From Agrilutibacter niabensis (GTDB taxonomy: Bacteria > Pseudomonadota > Gammaproteobacteria > Xanthomonadales > Xanthomonadaceae): a DNA stretch of 64,000 nucleotides. Below, piece by piece: positions 38,312-48,400 of this stretch (the stretch's first letter is position 1; every line of letters starts with the position of its first letter). The position numbers were made by a program, and so were the translations under genes. The notes under the pieces are model-generated. The model worked only from the letters and a program-made list of their open reading frames with translations. It searched no databases and was not told the origin of the DNA. The stretch lies in assembly GCF_042657165.1 (NCBI RefSeq), contig NZ_JBHSNJ010000012.1, positions 1,240,001-1,304,000 of the forward strand. The letters are read 5' to 3'.

Positions 38312-39169
38312 ATGGCCACCGCCAATCCGATCCGCAATGTTTCCGATACCGCGCTGTGGGTCGCGATCTATCGCGCCATGGAAAGCGAACGCCCCGACGC
38401 CATCTTCCGTGACCCTTACGCGCGTCGCCTGGGCGGCGAGCGCGGCCAGGCCATCGTCGACGCCATGCCGCAGGGCGCGTCGATGAGCTGGCCGATGGTC
38501 GTGCGGACCGCGGTGATGGACGAGATCCTCCTGCGCTGCGTGCAACAGGGGGCCACCACCGTGCTCAACCTCGCCGCCGGCCTCGATGCGCGCCCCTATC
38601 GTCTGGATCTGCCGCCTGCCCTGCGCTGGCTGCATGTGGACCTGCCGGACATGGTCGACTACTTCCGCTCGCACATGGCGACGGAAGTACCGCGCTGCCA
38701 GCTCGAGTTCATCGCCGCCGACCTGCGCGAAGCCGATGCGCGCCGCGACGTGTTCACCCGCGCGGCCGGACAAGGACCGGTGCTGGTGATCACAGAAGGA
38801 CTGCTGGTGTACCTGGAACCGGACAACGTGGCGGAATTGGCGCGCGACCTGCACGACACCGCGAAGGCCAGATGGTGGCTGTCGGATCTCGCCTCGCCCA
38901 TGCTGCTCAAGTTCCTGGAGAAGAAGTGGTCGCCGAAACTGCGCGACGGCAATGCGCCATTCCGCTTTGGCCCGGCGGACGGTACGGGATTCTTCGCTCC
39001 CCATGGTTGGCGCGAAGTCGAGTTCCGCTCCAGCTGGGATGAATCGCTGCGCCTGAAGCGCACCATGCCGCATGTCTGGCTTTGGAACCTCCTTCGCAGG
39101 CTGCAGCCAAGGGGCCGCCAGGAGGAGATGCGCCGCATGTCCGGCATCATGTTGCTCGAATCCACCTGA
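38312..39169 (+). CDS. SAM-dependent methyltransferase, LCMT/PPM1 family
   Basis: The 285-residue protein has the leucine-carboxyl-methyltransferase-like pattern of bacterial homologues: DPYARRLGGERGQAIVDAMP, VVRTAVMDEILLRCVQQGAT, the SAM loop TVLNLAAGLDARPYRLDLP, WLHVDLPDMVDYF and VLVITEGLLVYLEPDNVAEL. Such bacterial proteins often methylate small molecules; the acceptor is unknown. The ATG at 38312 is 86 bp downstream of lpdA behind a terminator, and the LOG gene starts 17 bp after it. Confidence 0.87.
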   Translation: MATANPIRNVSDTALWVAIYRAMESERPDAIFRDPYARRLGGERGQAIVDAMPQGASMSWPMVVRTAVMDEILLRCVQQGATTVLNLAAGLDARPYRLDLPPALRWLHVDLPDMVDYFRSHMATEVPRCQLEFIAADLREADARRDVFTRAAGQGPVLVITEGLLVYLEPDNVAELARDLHDTAKARWWLSDLASPMLLKFLEKKWSPKLRDGNAPFRFGPADGTGFFAPHGWREVEFRSSWDESLRLKRTMPHVWLWNLLRRLQPRGRQEEMRRMSGIMLLEST

Positions 39170-39186
39170 TATCCAAGAACAATCCC

Positions 39187-39780
39187 ATGCGCTCGATCTG
39201 CGTCTATTGCGGCTCAAATGCCGGCAACAAACCCACCTACACCGAACGCGCCATCGCGCTGGGCAACCACCTGGCGAAAGATGGCCTCGCACTCGTCTAC
39301 GGCGGCGGCAACGTCGGCCTGATGGGCATCGTCGCCGACGCGGTGCTCGAAGCCGGCGGTGAAGTCATCGGCGTCATTCCCGAGCAACTGGTCGAGTGGG
39401 AAGTCGCGCACAAGGACCTGACCCGGCTGGAAGTCGTCGCCAACATGCACGAACGCAAGGCGCGCATGTTCGACCTCGCCGACGGTTTCGTCGCCCTGCC
39501 CGGCGGCTTCGGCACGCTGGACGAGATGTTCGAGATGCTGACGTGGCGCCAGCTGGGCATCGGCGACAAGCCCTGTGCCTTCCTCGACGTGGAAGGTTTC
39601 TACACGCCACTGATCGCGATGCTGGACCGCATGGTCGAGGAACGCTTCTTGCACGCCGACCAGCGACGCGACCTGTGGCACGGCGATGACATCGACGCGA
39701 TGCTCGGATGGATGCGCGCGTACCAACCTGCGCTGGCATCCAAGTGGATGGACGAGAAGCGGCGCAACGCGCTGCGCTGA
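39187..39780 (+). CDS. LOG family protein (Rossman fold nucleotide-binding)
   Basis: The 197-residue protein starts MRSICVYCGSNAGNKPTYTE and carries both LOG motifs: YGGGNVGLMGIVADAVLEAG and ALPGGFGTLDEMFEMLTWRQ, plus NMHERKARMFDLADGF. These form the phosphoribohydrolase site that releases cytokinin-type bases or nucleobases from nucleoside monophosphates. In bacteria without plant hormone synthesis the role is probably nucleotide salvage (PpnN-like). The ATG is 17 bp after the methyltransferase stop, probably one transcript. Confidence 0.92.
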   Translation: MRSICVYCGSNAGNKPTYTERAIALGNHLAKDGLALVYGGGNVGLMGIVADAVLEAGGEVIGVIPEQLVEWEVAHKDLTRLEVVANMHERKARMFDLADGFVALPGGFGTLDEMFEMLTWRQLGIGDKPCAFLDVEGFYTPLIAMLDRMVEERFLHADQRRDLWHGDDIDAMLGWMRAYQPALASKWMDEKRRNALR

Positions 39781-39844
39781 GCGCCGCCGCCATCCCCGGC
39801 GCCATCAGTCGCAACGATCGCAAGCAGACCAGAGACCGACAGGC

Positions 39845-40837
39845 ATGACCTCCCCCACCTCCTTCAACGCCTTCCGCATCCACAACGACGCCGACGGTTA
39901 CCGCAGCGGCATCGAGCGGATTTCACTCGACGATCTTGCGCCCGGCGAGGTCGTGATCCGGACCGTCCACTCTTCGGTCAACTACAAGGACGCGCTCGCA
40001 GGCACCGGACAGGGAAAGATCCTGCGCAGGTTTCCGCTGGTAGGCGGCATCGACGTGGCCGGGCACGTGGTCGCTTCCAGCGACGCGAAGTTCAGGGAAG
40101 GCGACGCCGTGCTGGTGACCGGCTGCGGCCTGAGCGAAACGCGCGACGGCGGCTATGGCGAGTACGCGCGGCTCGAATCGCAATGGGTGATCCCGCTGCC
40201 GCAGGGGCTGGACTTTCGCGAAAGCATGATCCTCGGTACCGCCGGCTTCACCGCGGCACTCGCGCTCTACCGCATGAAGGACAACCGGCAGGTACCGGAA
40301 CTGGGCCCATTGGCCGTGACCGGCGCGACCGGCGGCGTGGGTTCGCTTGCAGTGGACATATTCAGCCGGGCGGGCTACGAAGTTCATGCGGTCAGCGGCA
40401 AGGCGGAGCACGCCGACTATCTCAAGGCGATCGGCGCCAGCGTGGTCCTCGGGCGCGATGCCCTCGCCACCACACGTCCGCTGGAATCGGCACGCTTCGG
40501 CGGCGGCCTGGACAACGTCGGCGGCAACATGCTCGCCAGCCTGCTTGCGCAGACGGCGCCCTACGGCAACGTCGCCAGCGCCGGCCTTGCCGCGACGGCG
40601 GATCTTCCGACCACGGTGATGCCGTTCATCATCCGCGGCGTATCGCTGGTCGGCGTCGCATCCGCCGGAACGGCGCGCGATATCCGCGAAGCGGTCTGGC
40701 AGCACCTTGCCAGCGACTGGAAGCCGCGCCACCTGGATCGCATCTGCACCCGCGAGATCAGCCTGGCGCAATTGCCCGAGGTGTTTGAGACCATGCTCAC
40801 AGGCGGCTCCTTCGGCCGCACGCTGGTGTCCCTGTGA
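39845..40837 (+). CDS. acuI: MDR-family oxidoreductase, YhdH/AcuI type (acrylyl-CoA reductase)
   Basis: From the ATG at 39845 the protein is 330 residues. It has HSSVNYKDALAGTGQGKILR, FPLVGGIDVAGHVVASSDAK, the NADPH loop VTGATGGVGSLAVDIF and GGGLDNVGGNMLASLLAQ. It lacks zinc-ligand cysteines, as expected for the YhdH/AcuI quinone-reductase-like group. AcuI reduces acrylyl-CoA to propionyl-CoA with NADPH and detoxifies acrylate. No other acrylate or DMSP genes are near, so the role here may be general detoxification. Confidence 0.9.
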   Translation: MTSPTSFNAFRIHNDADGYRSGIERISLDDLAPGEVVIRTVHSSVNYKDALAGTGQGKILRRFPLVGGIDVAGHVVASSDAKFREGDAVLVTGCGLSETRDGGYGEYARLESQWVIPLPQGLDFRESMILGTAGFTAALALYRMKDNRQVPELGPLAVTGATGGVGSLAVDIFSRAGYEVHAVSGKAEHADYLKAIGASVVLGRDALATTRPLESARFGGGLDNVGGNMLASLLAQTAPYGNVASAGLAATADLPTTVMPFIIRGVSLVGVASAGTARDIREAVWQHLASDWKPRHLDRICTREISLAQLPEVFETMLTGGSFGRTLVSL

Positions 40838-40895
40838 CGGCTTGCGGCATCATCCGGGCGGGCTACAATCAGTGAACGTTCCCGGGGAAAACGAG

Positions 40896-41261
40896 ATGGC
40901 CCGCATCCTGATCGTCGACGATTCGCCTTCGCAGCTGATGGGCATCCGCCGCATCGTGGAGAAACTCGGCCATGAGGCCCTCACTGCCGAGGACGGCGCC
41001 GCCGGCGTGGAAGTCTGCAAGCGCGAACTTCCCGACCTGGTGCTGATGGACGTGGTGATGCCGAACCTCAACGGTTTCCAGGCAACGCGCTCGATCAGCA
41101 AGGACCCGACCACGCAGCACATTCCCGTGATCCTGGTGACCACCAAGGACCAGGACACCGATCGCGTATGGGGCATGCGCCAAGGCGCGAAGGCCTACAT
41201 CACCAAACCTTTCAGCGAGACCGACCTCGCCGACATGATCCAGCAGGTGATGGTGAAGTAG
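40896..41261 (+). CDS. pilH: Single-domain response regulator, PilH-like
   Basis: The 121-residue protein is a receiver domain alone: MARILIVDDSPSQLMGIRRI with the acidic pair, phospho-Asp in LPDLVLMDVVMPNLNGFQ, Thr in PVILVTTKDQDTDR and Lys in AKAYITKPFSETD. The sequence matches PilH of the type IV pilus Chp/Pil chemosensory pathway closely, notably the DQDTDRVWGMRQGAKAY stretch. It would be phosphorylated by ChpA-type kinase and regulate twitching retraction. None of the other pil-chp genes is adjacent. A terminator follows directly. Confidence 0.85.
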   Translation: MARILIVDDSPSQLMGIRRIVEKLGHEALTAEDGAAGVEVCKRELPDLVLMDVVMPNLNGFQATRSISKDPTTQHIPVILVTTKDQDTDRVWGMRQGAKAYITKPFSETDLADMIQQVMVK

Positions 41262-41263
41262 CG

Positions 41264-41288
41264 AAAGGCGGGCCTGGCCCGCCTTTTT
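41264..41288 (+). terminator. Rho-independent terminator after pilH
   Basis: AAAGGCGGGC (41264-41273) pairs with GCCCGCCTTT (41277-41286), 3-nt loop, with a run of T to 41288. It starts 2 bp after the pilH stop. Confidence 0.9.
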
Positions 41289-41315
41289 CGTTGCAGGACA
41301 CCGCGCGCGCATGGA

Positions 41316-42221
41316 TCAGGCGCGGCGCCAGTCGTCCCCGAATGCATCGCGCATCGCCTCGTACGCCGCCTTCTGCTCCGGCGTGTGCGGCTTGGGTGAG
41401 AGGATTTCCAGCTCCACGATCTGGTCGCCCGGCAGCGTGCCCGGCAACCCGCGGCCACGCAGCCGCAACTTGCGTCCGCTTTCCGACTGCGGCGGGATCT
41501 TGAGTTCGACCGGACCGCCGAGCGTTGGCACGCTTACCGTCGCGCCCAGGGCGGCTTCCCACGGCGCCACCGGCATCACGTGGATGATGTTGCGGCCGTC
41601 GACTTCGAACTGCGGATGCGCCGCGTATTCGATTTCCAGCAGCAGGTCGCCGCGCGAGCCATCCCGGGCCGGGCTGCCCTGCCCGGCAAGCCGGATCACC
41701 TGCCCTGGCCTTATGCCCTTGGGAATACGGACATCCAGCGTCCGGTTGCCCACGCCAATGCGCGCGGCGCTCCCGTTGTAGACGGACTCGAGCGACACCG
41801 CGAGCCGGGCACGGGTGTCGCCTCGCGGCTGCGGTGCGCCACCACCACCGAATCCTCCCGGGCGCCCGCGACCGAACAGTTGTTCGAAGAAGTCGCTGAA
41901 GCCGCCGCCGGCGCCACCGCCCGCGAAGATCTCGTCGAAATCCACGCCACCGTGGCCGCCGCCGAAACCACCGGGCGGCGGCTGCACTTCGTCGCCAGGG
42001 CGGTAGCCGCGCGCGCGCAACTGGTCGTAGGCCGCGCGCTTCTGCGGATCGCGCAGCGCCTCGTAGGCCTCATTGACCGCCTTGAACTTCTCCTCCGCGC
42101 CAGCCTCCTTGCTGACGTCGGGGTGGTACTTGCGTGCCTGGCGACGGTACGCGCTCTTGATCTCGGCTTCGCCCGCACCGGGCTCCACGCCCAGGGTTTC
42201 GTAGTAGTCCTTGAATTGCAT
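41316..42221 (-). CDS. cbpA: DnaJ-class co-chaperone, CbpA type
   Basis: From the ATG at 42221 this is 301 residues (E. coli CbpA about 306). The J domain spans residues 1-70 (MQFKDYYETLGVEPGAGEAE, HPD in ARKYHPDVSK). A Gly/Phe-rich segment (residues about 75-130, FGGGHGGVDFDEIFAGGGAG) follows, then two C-terminal substrate domains (RLAVSLESVYNGSAARIGVG, VPTLGGPVELKIPPQSESGR). The Cys-rich zinc region of DnaJ is absent, which defines the CbpA group. It stimulates DnaK and may bind DNA. It diverges from the peroxiredoxin gene, 158 bp away. Confidence 0.92.
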   Translation of the reverse strand: MQFKDYYETLGVEPGAGEAEIKSAYRRQARKYHPDVSKEAGAEEKFKAVNEAYEALRDPQKRAAYDQLRARGYRPGDEVQPPPGGFGGGHGGVDFDEIFAGGGAGGGFSDFFEQLFGRGRPGGFGGGGAPQPRGDTRARLAVSLESVYNGSAARIGVGNRTLDVRIPKGIRPGQVIRLAGQGSPARDGSRGDLLLEIEYAAHPQFEVDGRNIIHVMPVAPWEAALGATVSVPTLGGPVELKIPPQSESGRKLRLRGRGLPGTLPGDQIVELEILSPKPHTPEQKAAYEAMRDAFGDDWRRA

Positions 42222-42379
42222 ATTCGGCCCGTTCGACAACTCCGGCCCGCGGCGGGCCATCGGGCGCAGGGTAGCGCACGGCGCCGGCAACGGCGCACTA
42301 GGAGCTCGCCGCGTTCCACGCGTTGACGCTTTTTTTTCATCAGGCCCCTAGACTGGCCACCCCCATCCGAGATCCGCGC

Positions 42380-42868
42380 ATGACCATCAAGGTAGGCGAC
42401 CGCATCCCCGAAATCCCCCTCCAGCGCATTCGCAACGGCCTCGAAATCGTCGATACGCCGACGCTCTTCGACGGGAGGAAGGTAGTGCTCTTCGCCGTGC
42501 CCGGCGCATTCACGCCAACGTGTTCCGAGAAGCACCTGCCCGGGTACGTGGAGCACTTCGACCAGTTCGCCGCACGTGGTATCGACGTGCTGTGCATGTC
42601 GGTCAACGATCCTTTCGTGATGCAGGCCTGGGGCCAGAGCCAGCACGTTCCCGATGGACTGCAGATGCTGGCCGACGGCAACGCCGACTTCACCCGCTCC
42701 CTCGGGCTGGAGCTCGACGCCAGCGCCTACGGCATGGGCACGCGCTCGCGGCGCTTCGCGCTATATGCGGACAACGGCGTCGTGAAGAAGCTGTTCGTCG
42801 AGGCGCCGGGCGAGTTCAAGGTCTCGTCGGCGGAATACATGCTCGACGAGCTAGCCAAGCCGGAATAG
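42380..42868 (+). CDS. Peroxiredoxin, Prx5 type
   Basis: The 162-residue enzyme starts MTIKVGDRIPEIPLQRI and contains the Prx5 active site VVLFAVPGAFTPTCSEKHLP with the peroxidatic Cys, followed by VLCMSVNDPFVMQAWGQSQ and the conserved Arg near TRSRRFALYADNGVVK. It reduces hydrogen peroxide and alkyl hydroperoxides using glutathione or thioredoxin. A second Cys (VLCMSV) is present but is not at a usual resolving position. There is no glutaredoxin domain. Intact peroxide defence here contrasts with the decayed glutathione peroxidase at 22.4 kb. Confidence 0.93.
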   Translation: MTIKVGDRIPEIPLQRIRNGLEIVDTPTLFDGRKVVLFAVPGAFTPTCSEKHLPGYVEHFDQFAARGIDVLCMSVNDPFVMQAWGQSQHVPDGLQMLADGNADFTRSLGLELDASAYGMGTRSRRFALYADNGVVKKLFVEAPGEFKVSSAEYMLDELAKPE

Positions 42869-42912
42869 CGCTACCCCAGTTGGCAGCATTGTTGGCGCGG
42901 CACATTGCCGCT

Positions 42913-45273
42913 TCAGCGCAATACGCGGAACTGCACGCGGGACCATGCGCCGCTGTCCGCGAGCGCTGTCAGCGTGTGCGAACCGGGAACGCCGAAGTCG
43001 TGCAGGAAACTTCCGGCGCCCTGCGATTCACCGATGAAGCGTCCATCGAGCAGCCATCGGATGCGGGCCTCGCTTCCGATGGCGCGCAGGGACAACCGCA
43101 GGGGCGCAGTGCTGTTGGACGCACGCGCCAGCGTGGCGTTGTCGCTGATGCCCTCGATGCGGAGTTCTTCGGTCGCATCGCGGCCATCGGGCGCGCAGTC
43201 GGGCGATAGCGCGGGCAGGCGTGCTGCGATGCGCGCTTCGACCGACAGCCAGGGCGAGGCCAATGCGGGCCAACGTGCAAGCTCGCTGGTACGACGTTCG
43301 TGCGGCCCTGCGCAGTCGGCAGACAGGCGCATGCCAGTGCGCGCATCGGTGTCGAAGCGCTCGCGACCCGCGCTCCACAACCGTGCATCACGCTCGGCGA
43401 AGGTCGGTGGCACCACCCCGTCGAGCGACCAGGCCTTGAGCTTCCTGCGACAGAGCTGGGGGGCCGCAGGATCGGGCGGTAGACCAAGCGGCCAGCAGAC
43501 ATCGATCTGCTCGACGTTCGGCGGCGGTGGCCGGACCGCGCCATCACCACGTTGCGCCGGCAGGCTGTCGATGACCTCGAAAAGCAGGGGCAATGCGGTC
43601 ACGACACCGTACTGTCCGGGCAATGGCGTGCCATCCGGTCGCCCCACCCAGACACCGACGGTGTAACGACGGGTGCTGCCCAGGGCCCACGCATCGCGGA
43701 ACCCGTAGCTGGTGCCGGTCTTCCACGCCACGCGTGCCCGCCCGCGCTGGTCGAATGTGTCGGTGATGCTGCCTGGTCGCGGATTCGCCTCGAGCGTGTC
43801 GCGGATGATCCAGGCCGCGCCGGGCGACAGCAGCCGCCGTTCCACGCGTGGCGCGTCGGGCTGGTAGCGCACGCGTCCGGCAACACCTTCGCGATTCAAG
43901 GCGGCATAGGCACCGACCAGGTCTTCCAGGCGCGCCCCCGTCCCGCCGAGGATCATGGCGAGGTTGGGCTTGGCGCCGTTGGGCCATTTCAGGTCTATGC
44001 CGGCATTGGCCAGCCGCGCCGCGAATCGCGATGGCCCCACTCGATCGAGCAGGTCGACCGCGGGGATGTTCAACGACAGGCGGAGCGCTTCGGCGGCACC
44101 GACCGGACCATTGAACGCCATGTCGAAGTTGCCCGGACGGTAGTCGCCGAACGCCTGCGGCGCATCCACCAGCAGGCTTTCCGAGTGGATCAACCCATCG
44201 TCGAGCGCGAGTCCGTACAGGAACGGCTTCAATGTCGAACCGGGTGAGCGCCATGCCTTCACCATGTCGACGTGACCCAGTCGCGCCTTGTCGGCGAATT
44301 CCACCGAACCGACGTAGGCCCGCGTTTCCAGCGTGGTGTTGTCCACCACCAGCAACGCCGCGGAGGTGCGCTCGGGCAGGTTGGAGAAGTATGCCGAGAC
44401 GCGGTCCTCGAGCGTCCGTTGCAGGTCGATGTCGATCGTCGATTCGATGCGGGGCGCTCCAGGCTCCGCACTGCGCAGGCGCTGTGCAAGCAGCGAGGCG
44501 TGTTGCGGCGGCTGCAGCGAACGCGCCACGACCGGCTCCATGCGTGCGTCGCGGACCTCGTGCACGGTCCAGACGCCCTGCTTCGCCATGCGCGCCAGCA
44601 CCTTGTCGCGGGCCACGCGCGCGCGCTCCGGCTCGCGGTCCGGCCGCAGCCGGCTCGGCGATTGCGGCAGCACCGTGAGCAAGGCGGCTTCCGCATGCGA
44701 AAGGCGCGCTGCCGGCTTGCCGAGATAGGCCCAGCTCGCCGCCTCCACGCCTTCGACGGTGCCGCCGAAGGGCGCGTGATTGAGATAGATCGTGAGGATC
44801 TCGCGCTTGCTCAGGTGCACTTCCAGCTGGATGGCACGCGCCAGCTGCCTGAGCTTGCGCCAGGGCGAGCGACCGTGACGCCTCGCCGGCTTGTCGAGGA
44901 TGCGCGCGACCTGCATCGTGAGCGTCGACCCACCCGACACCACGCGCCCATTCCTCACCCATTGGCCGCCGGCGCGCAGCAAGGAAAGCGGGTTGACACC
45001 ACCGTGTTGCCAGAACCAGCGATCTTCGTAATTCAGCAACGCCTGCTGGTATAGCGGCGAGACCTGCTCGAGAGTGGCCGGATAGCGCCAGATGCCACCA
45101 CGATCCGCGAATGCCCGCAGCGGGGTCCCATCCCGCGCCAATACCACTGCACCCGCACCGCGCTCGTTCGGCAGTGGGAGCGGAAATGCCAGGTCGAGCA
45201 GCATGGCCACGATGACCAGCAGCAGGGCGACGAGCAACGCCTGCAGGCCGAAGTGCGGATCCATCCGGACCAT
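42913..45273 (-). CDS. pbpC: Penicillin-binding protein 1C, bifunctional
   Basis: From the ATG at 45273 the protein is 786 residues (E. coli PBP1C is 770). An in-frame TTG at 45360 would add 29. One membrane anchor (LQALLVALLLVIVAMLLDLA) is followed by the GT51 glycosyltransferase domain (NYEDRWFWQHGGVNP, GGSTLTMQVARILDKP, KREILTIYLNHAPFGG). The transpeptidase has its catalytic Ser in WRSPGSTLKPFLYGL, SLN in LRLSLNIPAVDLL and KTG in AWKTGTSYGFRDAWALG. A C-terminal BiPBP domain ends it. It polymerises and cross-links peptidoglycan beside the alpha-2-macroglobulin lipoprotein encoded upstream. Confidence 0.93.
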   Translation of the reverse strand: MVRMDPHFGLQALLVALLLVIVAMLLDLAFPLPLPNERGAGAVVLARDGTPLRAFADRGGIWRYPATLEQVSPLYQQALLNYEDRWFWQHGGVNPLSLLRAGGQWVRNGRVVSGGSTLTMQVARILDKPARRHGRSPWRKLRQLARAIQLEVHLSKREILTIYLNHAPFGGTVEGVEAASWAYLGKPAARLSHAEAALLTVLPQSPSRLRPDREPERARVARDKVLARMAKQGVWTVHEVRDARMEPVVARSLQPPQHASLLAQRLRSAEPGAPRIESTIDIDLQRTLEDRVSAYFSNLPERTSAALLVVDNTTLETRAYVGSVEFADKARLGHVDMVKAWRSPGSTLKPFLYGLALDDGLIHSESLLVDAPQAFGDYRPGNFDMAFNGPVGAAEALRLSLNIPAVDLLDRVGPSRFAARLANAGIDLKWPNGAKPNLAMILGGTGARLEDLVGAYAALNREGVAGRVRYQPDAPRVERRLLSPGAAWIIRDTLEANPRPGSITDTFDQRGRARVAWKTGTSYGFRDAWALGSTRRYTVGVWVGRPDGTPLPGQYGVVTALPLLFEVIDSLPAQRGDGAVRPPPPNVEQIDVCWPLGLPPDPAAPQLCRRKLKAWSLDGVVPPTFAERDARLWSAGRERFDTDARTGMRLSADCAGPHERRTSELARWPALASPWLSVEARIAARLPALSPDCAPDGRDATEELRIEGISDNATLARASNSTAPLRLSLRAIGSEARIRWLLDGRFIGESQGAGSFLHDFGVPGSHTLTALADSGAWSRVQFRVLR

Positions 45274-45402
45274 GCCGGAAAGGCGCTGGCGGAAGCTGCC
45301 GCTCGTTTGGGTCTTTGCGTCCAAGGAAGGAACCGACACGAATGGATGGAACCGCTGCAACCCGCCGCAGTGCCGGCGTCACCCGGCACTGCTGAAGTTC
45401 TC

Positions 45403-48400
45403 CTAGCGCCCAGGCTGCTTCACCGTCAATGTCGCCGGAGTGGCCTTGCCTACGCCGCGCATGTCCGGCCGGTACATGTCCTCGACCAGCGACGGCGGGA
45501 CGGTATACGTACCCGGTGTTACCGCGCGCACCAGATAGAACAACCGCGCCGTGTCATGGGTACCGAGCTTGAGCGCGGCGACGTAGCGATCGTCGCGGTA
45601 TTCCTCGTGGCGCACTTCGGCCGCTTCGTCGCGGTCGGCGATTTCAATGCCGTCCACCACAACCCCGGCCCATTGCTTGGCATCGCCCAGGTTGAAATTC
45701 TCGATCTCCAGGCCCGCCGGCAGCAGGTCCGTCACCAGCGCGTCGGGCATGTCGACGCTGCTCTTGATGCTGAGCTGCACGATCAGGCTGTCGCCTTCTT
45801 CCAGCGTTCCGCCGCTCCACTCCTTGCCCTCGGTGGTGTAGTACTTTCGGGTCACGGACACGACCTTCGAGTCAGGCTCCGGTGCTGCGCTGGGCACGCC
45901 GGCGACTTCGAAGCTGGCGTAGAGCGGCGGCTGCCCCTGCGGCAGGAAGCTGACACCACGCACCAGCGTGGCGTGGTCGAACACGCGGCCCGTGATGCGC
46001 GTCGCGGCGACGTCCGAAGTGTCGGCTCCCACCTTCCATTGTCCCGACAGCGTCTTCTTCTGGTCCGCCATGAGCGCCTTGCCCAGGCGCGCAAGGGCCA
46101 CCTGCTCCTGCGTACTCAGCCAGAACCAGCGCGCATTCCGGCGCGCATCCAGTTCGCGTCCAAGCGGCACGACGCGCGCGTCGTACTCGGGCTTCGCGTA
46201 GCCGCGCTCGTGCACCAGTGCGAGCATGAGCGCATCGTCGCGCAACCGCGTGCCGTAGTCGCCTAGATGGAGGGGACGGTCCTTGGAGTCCATGCCGAAC
46301 CCGGCCGCGATCGACTTGGCACCGCGCGCCTTGTCGCCCTGCAGCGACAACGCCAGTCCCAGGTGCACGAGCGGCAGCCCGGTCAGGCTCTGCTTGCGGC
46401 TGTTGTCGTAGAGCGCGCGCAGCGTACCTAGCGGCGCGCGATTCACCCGCGCGAGCGCATAGCCGGCCTGCGCCTGGTAGGCGAACTTGAGGTGGTCGCG
46501 ATGGTCGTAGCCGTAGAACGGCGTGCCGCCTGCAAGCAGATCCTCGCTCAGCGCCTTCAAGGCCTTCTGCAGCACGGTCTCCGGGACCGCGAAGCCTGCT
46601 TCGCGCGCGTCCAGCAGGAACTCGACGATGTAAGGCGTCAGTGCCTGGTTGACGTAGTCGCCATCGCCCCACATCGAGAAATGGCCGGAGCTCACCTGCA
46701 TGGATGCAAGTCGCCCGAACGCGCCCTCCATGCGTTCGCGGCGTTGCTTCGCACTGAGTCCGTTGACACCCAGCATCTTCGCGGTCGCCTCGTCGAGTTC
46801 GAGCGCGGCGTAGCCCTTGCTGGTCGTCTGCTCGGCACAGCCATAGGGGTACTTCAGGGCGTCCTCGAGCGCAGCGGCGAACGGGATCGGCGGCAATGCG
46901 CTGACGACCATGCGCGCCTGCACCGAGCCAGGCATGAGTCCCTCCGTCAGGTCCGTGCCCAGTTGCACGGCGGACATCTCGTCGAGGACCCGCGTACGCG
47001 AGCGCATGACCTGCGACCAGGCTGGGCGTACCGGCACGTCGTACTTGCGGTCGACGCTGTAGCCGTTGCCGTGGACCCGTACCCTTACCTGCGCGGTCAT
47101 GTATCCCTCGCGCGCAACCAGCGGAAACGTGTACGTCGTCTTGCCATCGACACCCAGCTTCGCGGTGCGCGATGCATCCGCCAGCGACAGCGGACCGATG
47201 CCGTCGAGCCGTACCCTGAACTCACCCGCCCGGCCAGTGAAGTTCTGCACGTCCAGGGTGACGCTGCTGCGATCGCCGGGTGCAAGCACGCGCGGCAGGC
47301 TTGCTTCGGCCAGTACCGGCGCACGCACGATGGTTTCGTTGTCCTTGCTGCCGTAGCGGTTGCCCGAATACACCAGGGCCGAGACGCGCAGGGTGCCGTT
47401 GAAATCGGGGACCGGCAGCTTCACGCGGACCAGTCCGCTCGCATCCAGTTTCACCGGGCCACTGAACAGATCCACGGTCTGCACATGCGCGGTCGGACGG
47501 CGTGCCTGCGGCAGGGCGAGTGGCGCCATGTCGCCGCCGAAGCGGATCTTCGCGGTACCGCCCTCGAAGCTCTCGATGACCCGCCCGTAGACGTCGTAGG
47601 CGTCCACGCCCAGCCTGCGCTGCGCAAAGAAATGCCTGCCTGCATCGGGGACCGGGAAACGGGTGATGTTGAGGATGCCGACATCGACGGCCGACAAGGT
47701 GACGAAGGCGTCCTGCCCGGCCAGCTGTGGCGCGCTTACCGTCACCGCCAGGTCGCGCTCCGGACGCATCTGCCTGGGCACGGCCAGTCCTACCGCGACG
47801 GTGCGATCGCGGCGGTCCATGGGCACGTGGGCAATGCCGACCGCACGAGCCGGGGTGATCCTGCTGGAAGCGGTGCCTCCGCGGAACACCAGCGCGGTGA
47901 CGTACACGTCGTGACGTTCCCAGTCCTTGGTCACCGGGATTTCGAACGTACTACCGGCCTTCGCTTCTATGCCCTCGACGTAGATCATGTGGTCGGTTTC
48001 GACCATCAGCAGGCCCTTGCCCTCGTGCGGCGGAGTCAGCGTGACCTTCAACATGTCACCGGCCTTGTAGCCGGTCTTGTCCAGCGCGAGCTTCACCTTG
48101 TCGGGTCGTGCGTCCAGGCCGCGGTTATCGTCGCTCCAGCTCCAGCCCGCCTTGAACGGATAACGGGTAGTGAGTTTCGTGTCCGGGTCGTGGACATCAA
48201 GTCGGTATTCGCCCCACTCCACCGGGAAATCGATCTTCAACGGTGATGCGCCGGCGTCAACCACGCGCGTGCTGATGTCTTCGTAGCGGCGGGTGAAGTC
48301 GTAATCCCAGCTGTCGTCGTCCCAGTTCCAGTGGTAGTCGCGGTGCTCGCGCACGAGCGTCACGCGCAAGCCCTTGCCGGGACGCGGCTTGCCGTCGCTG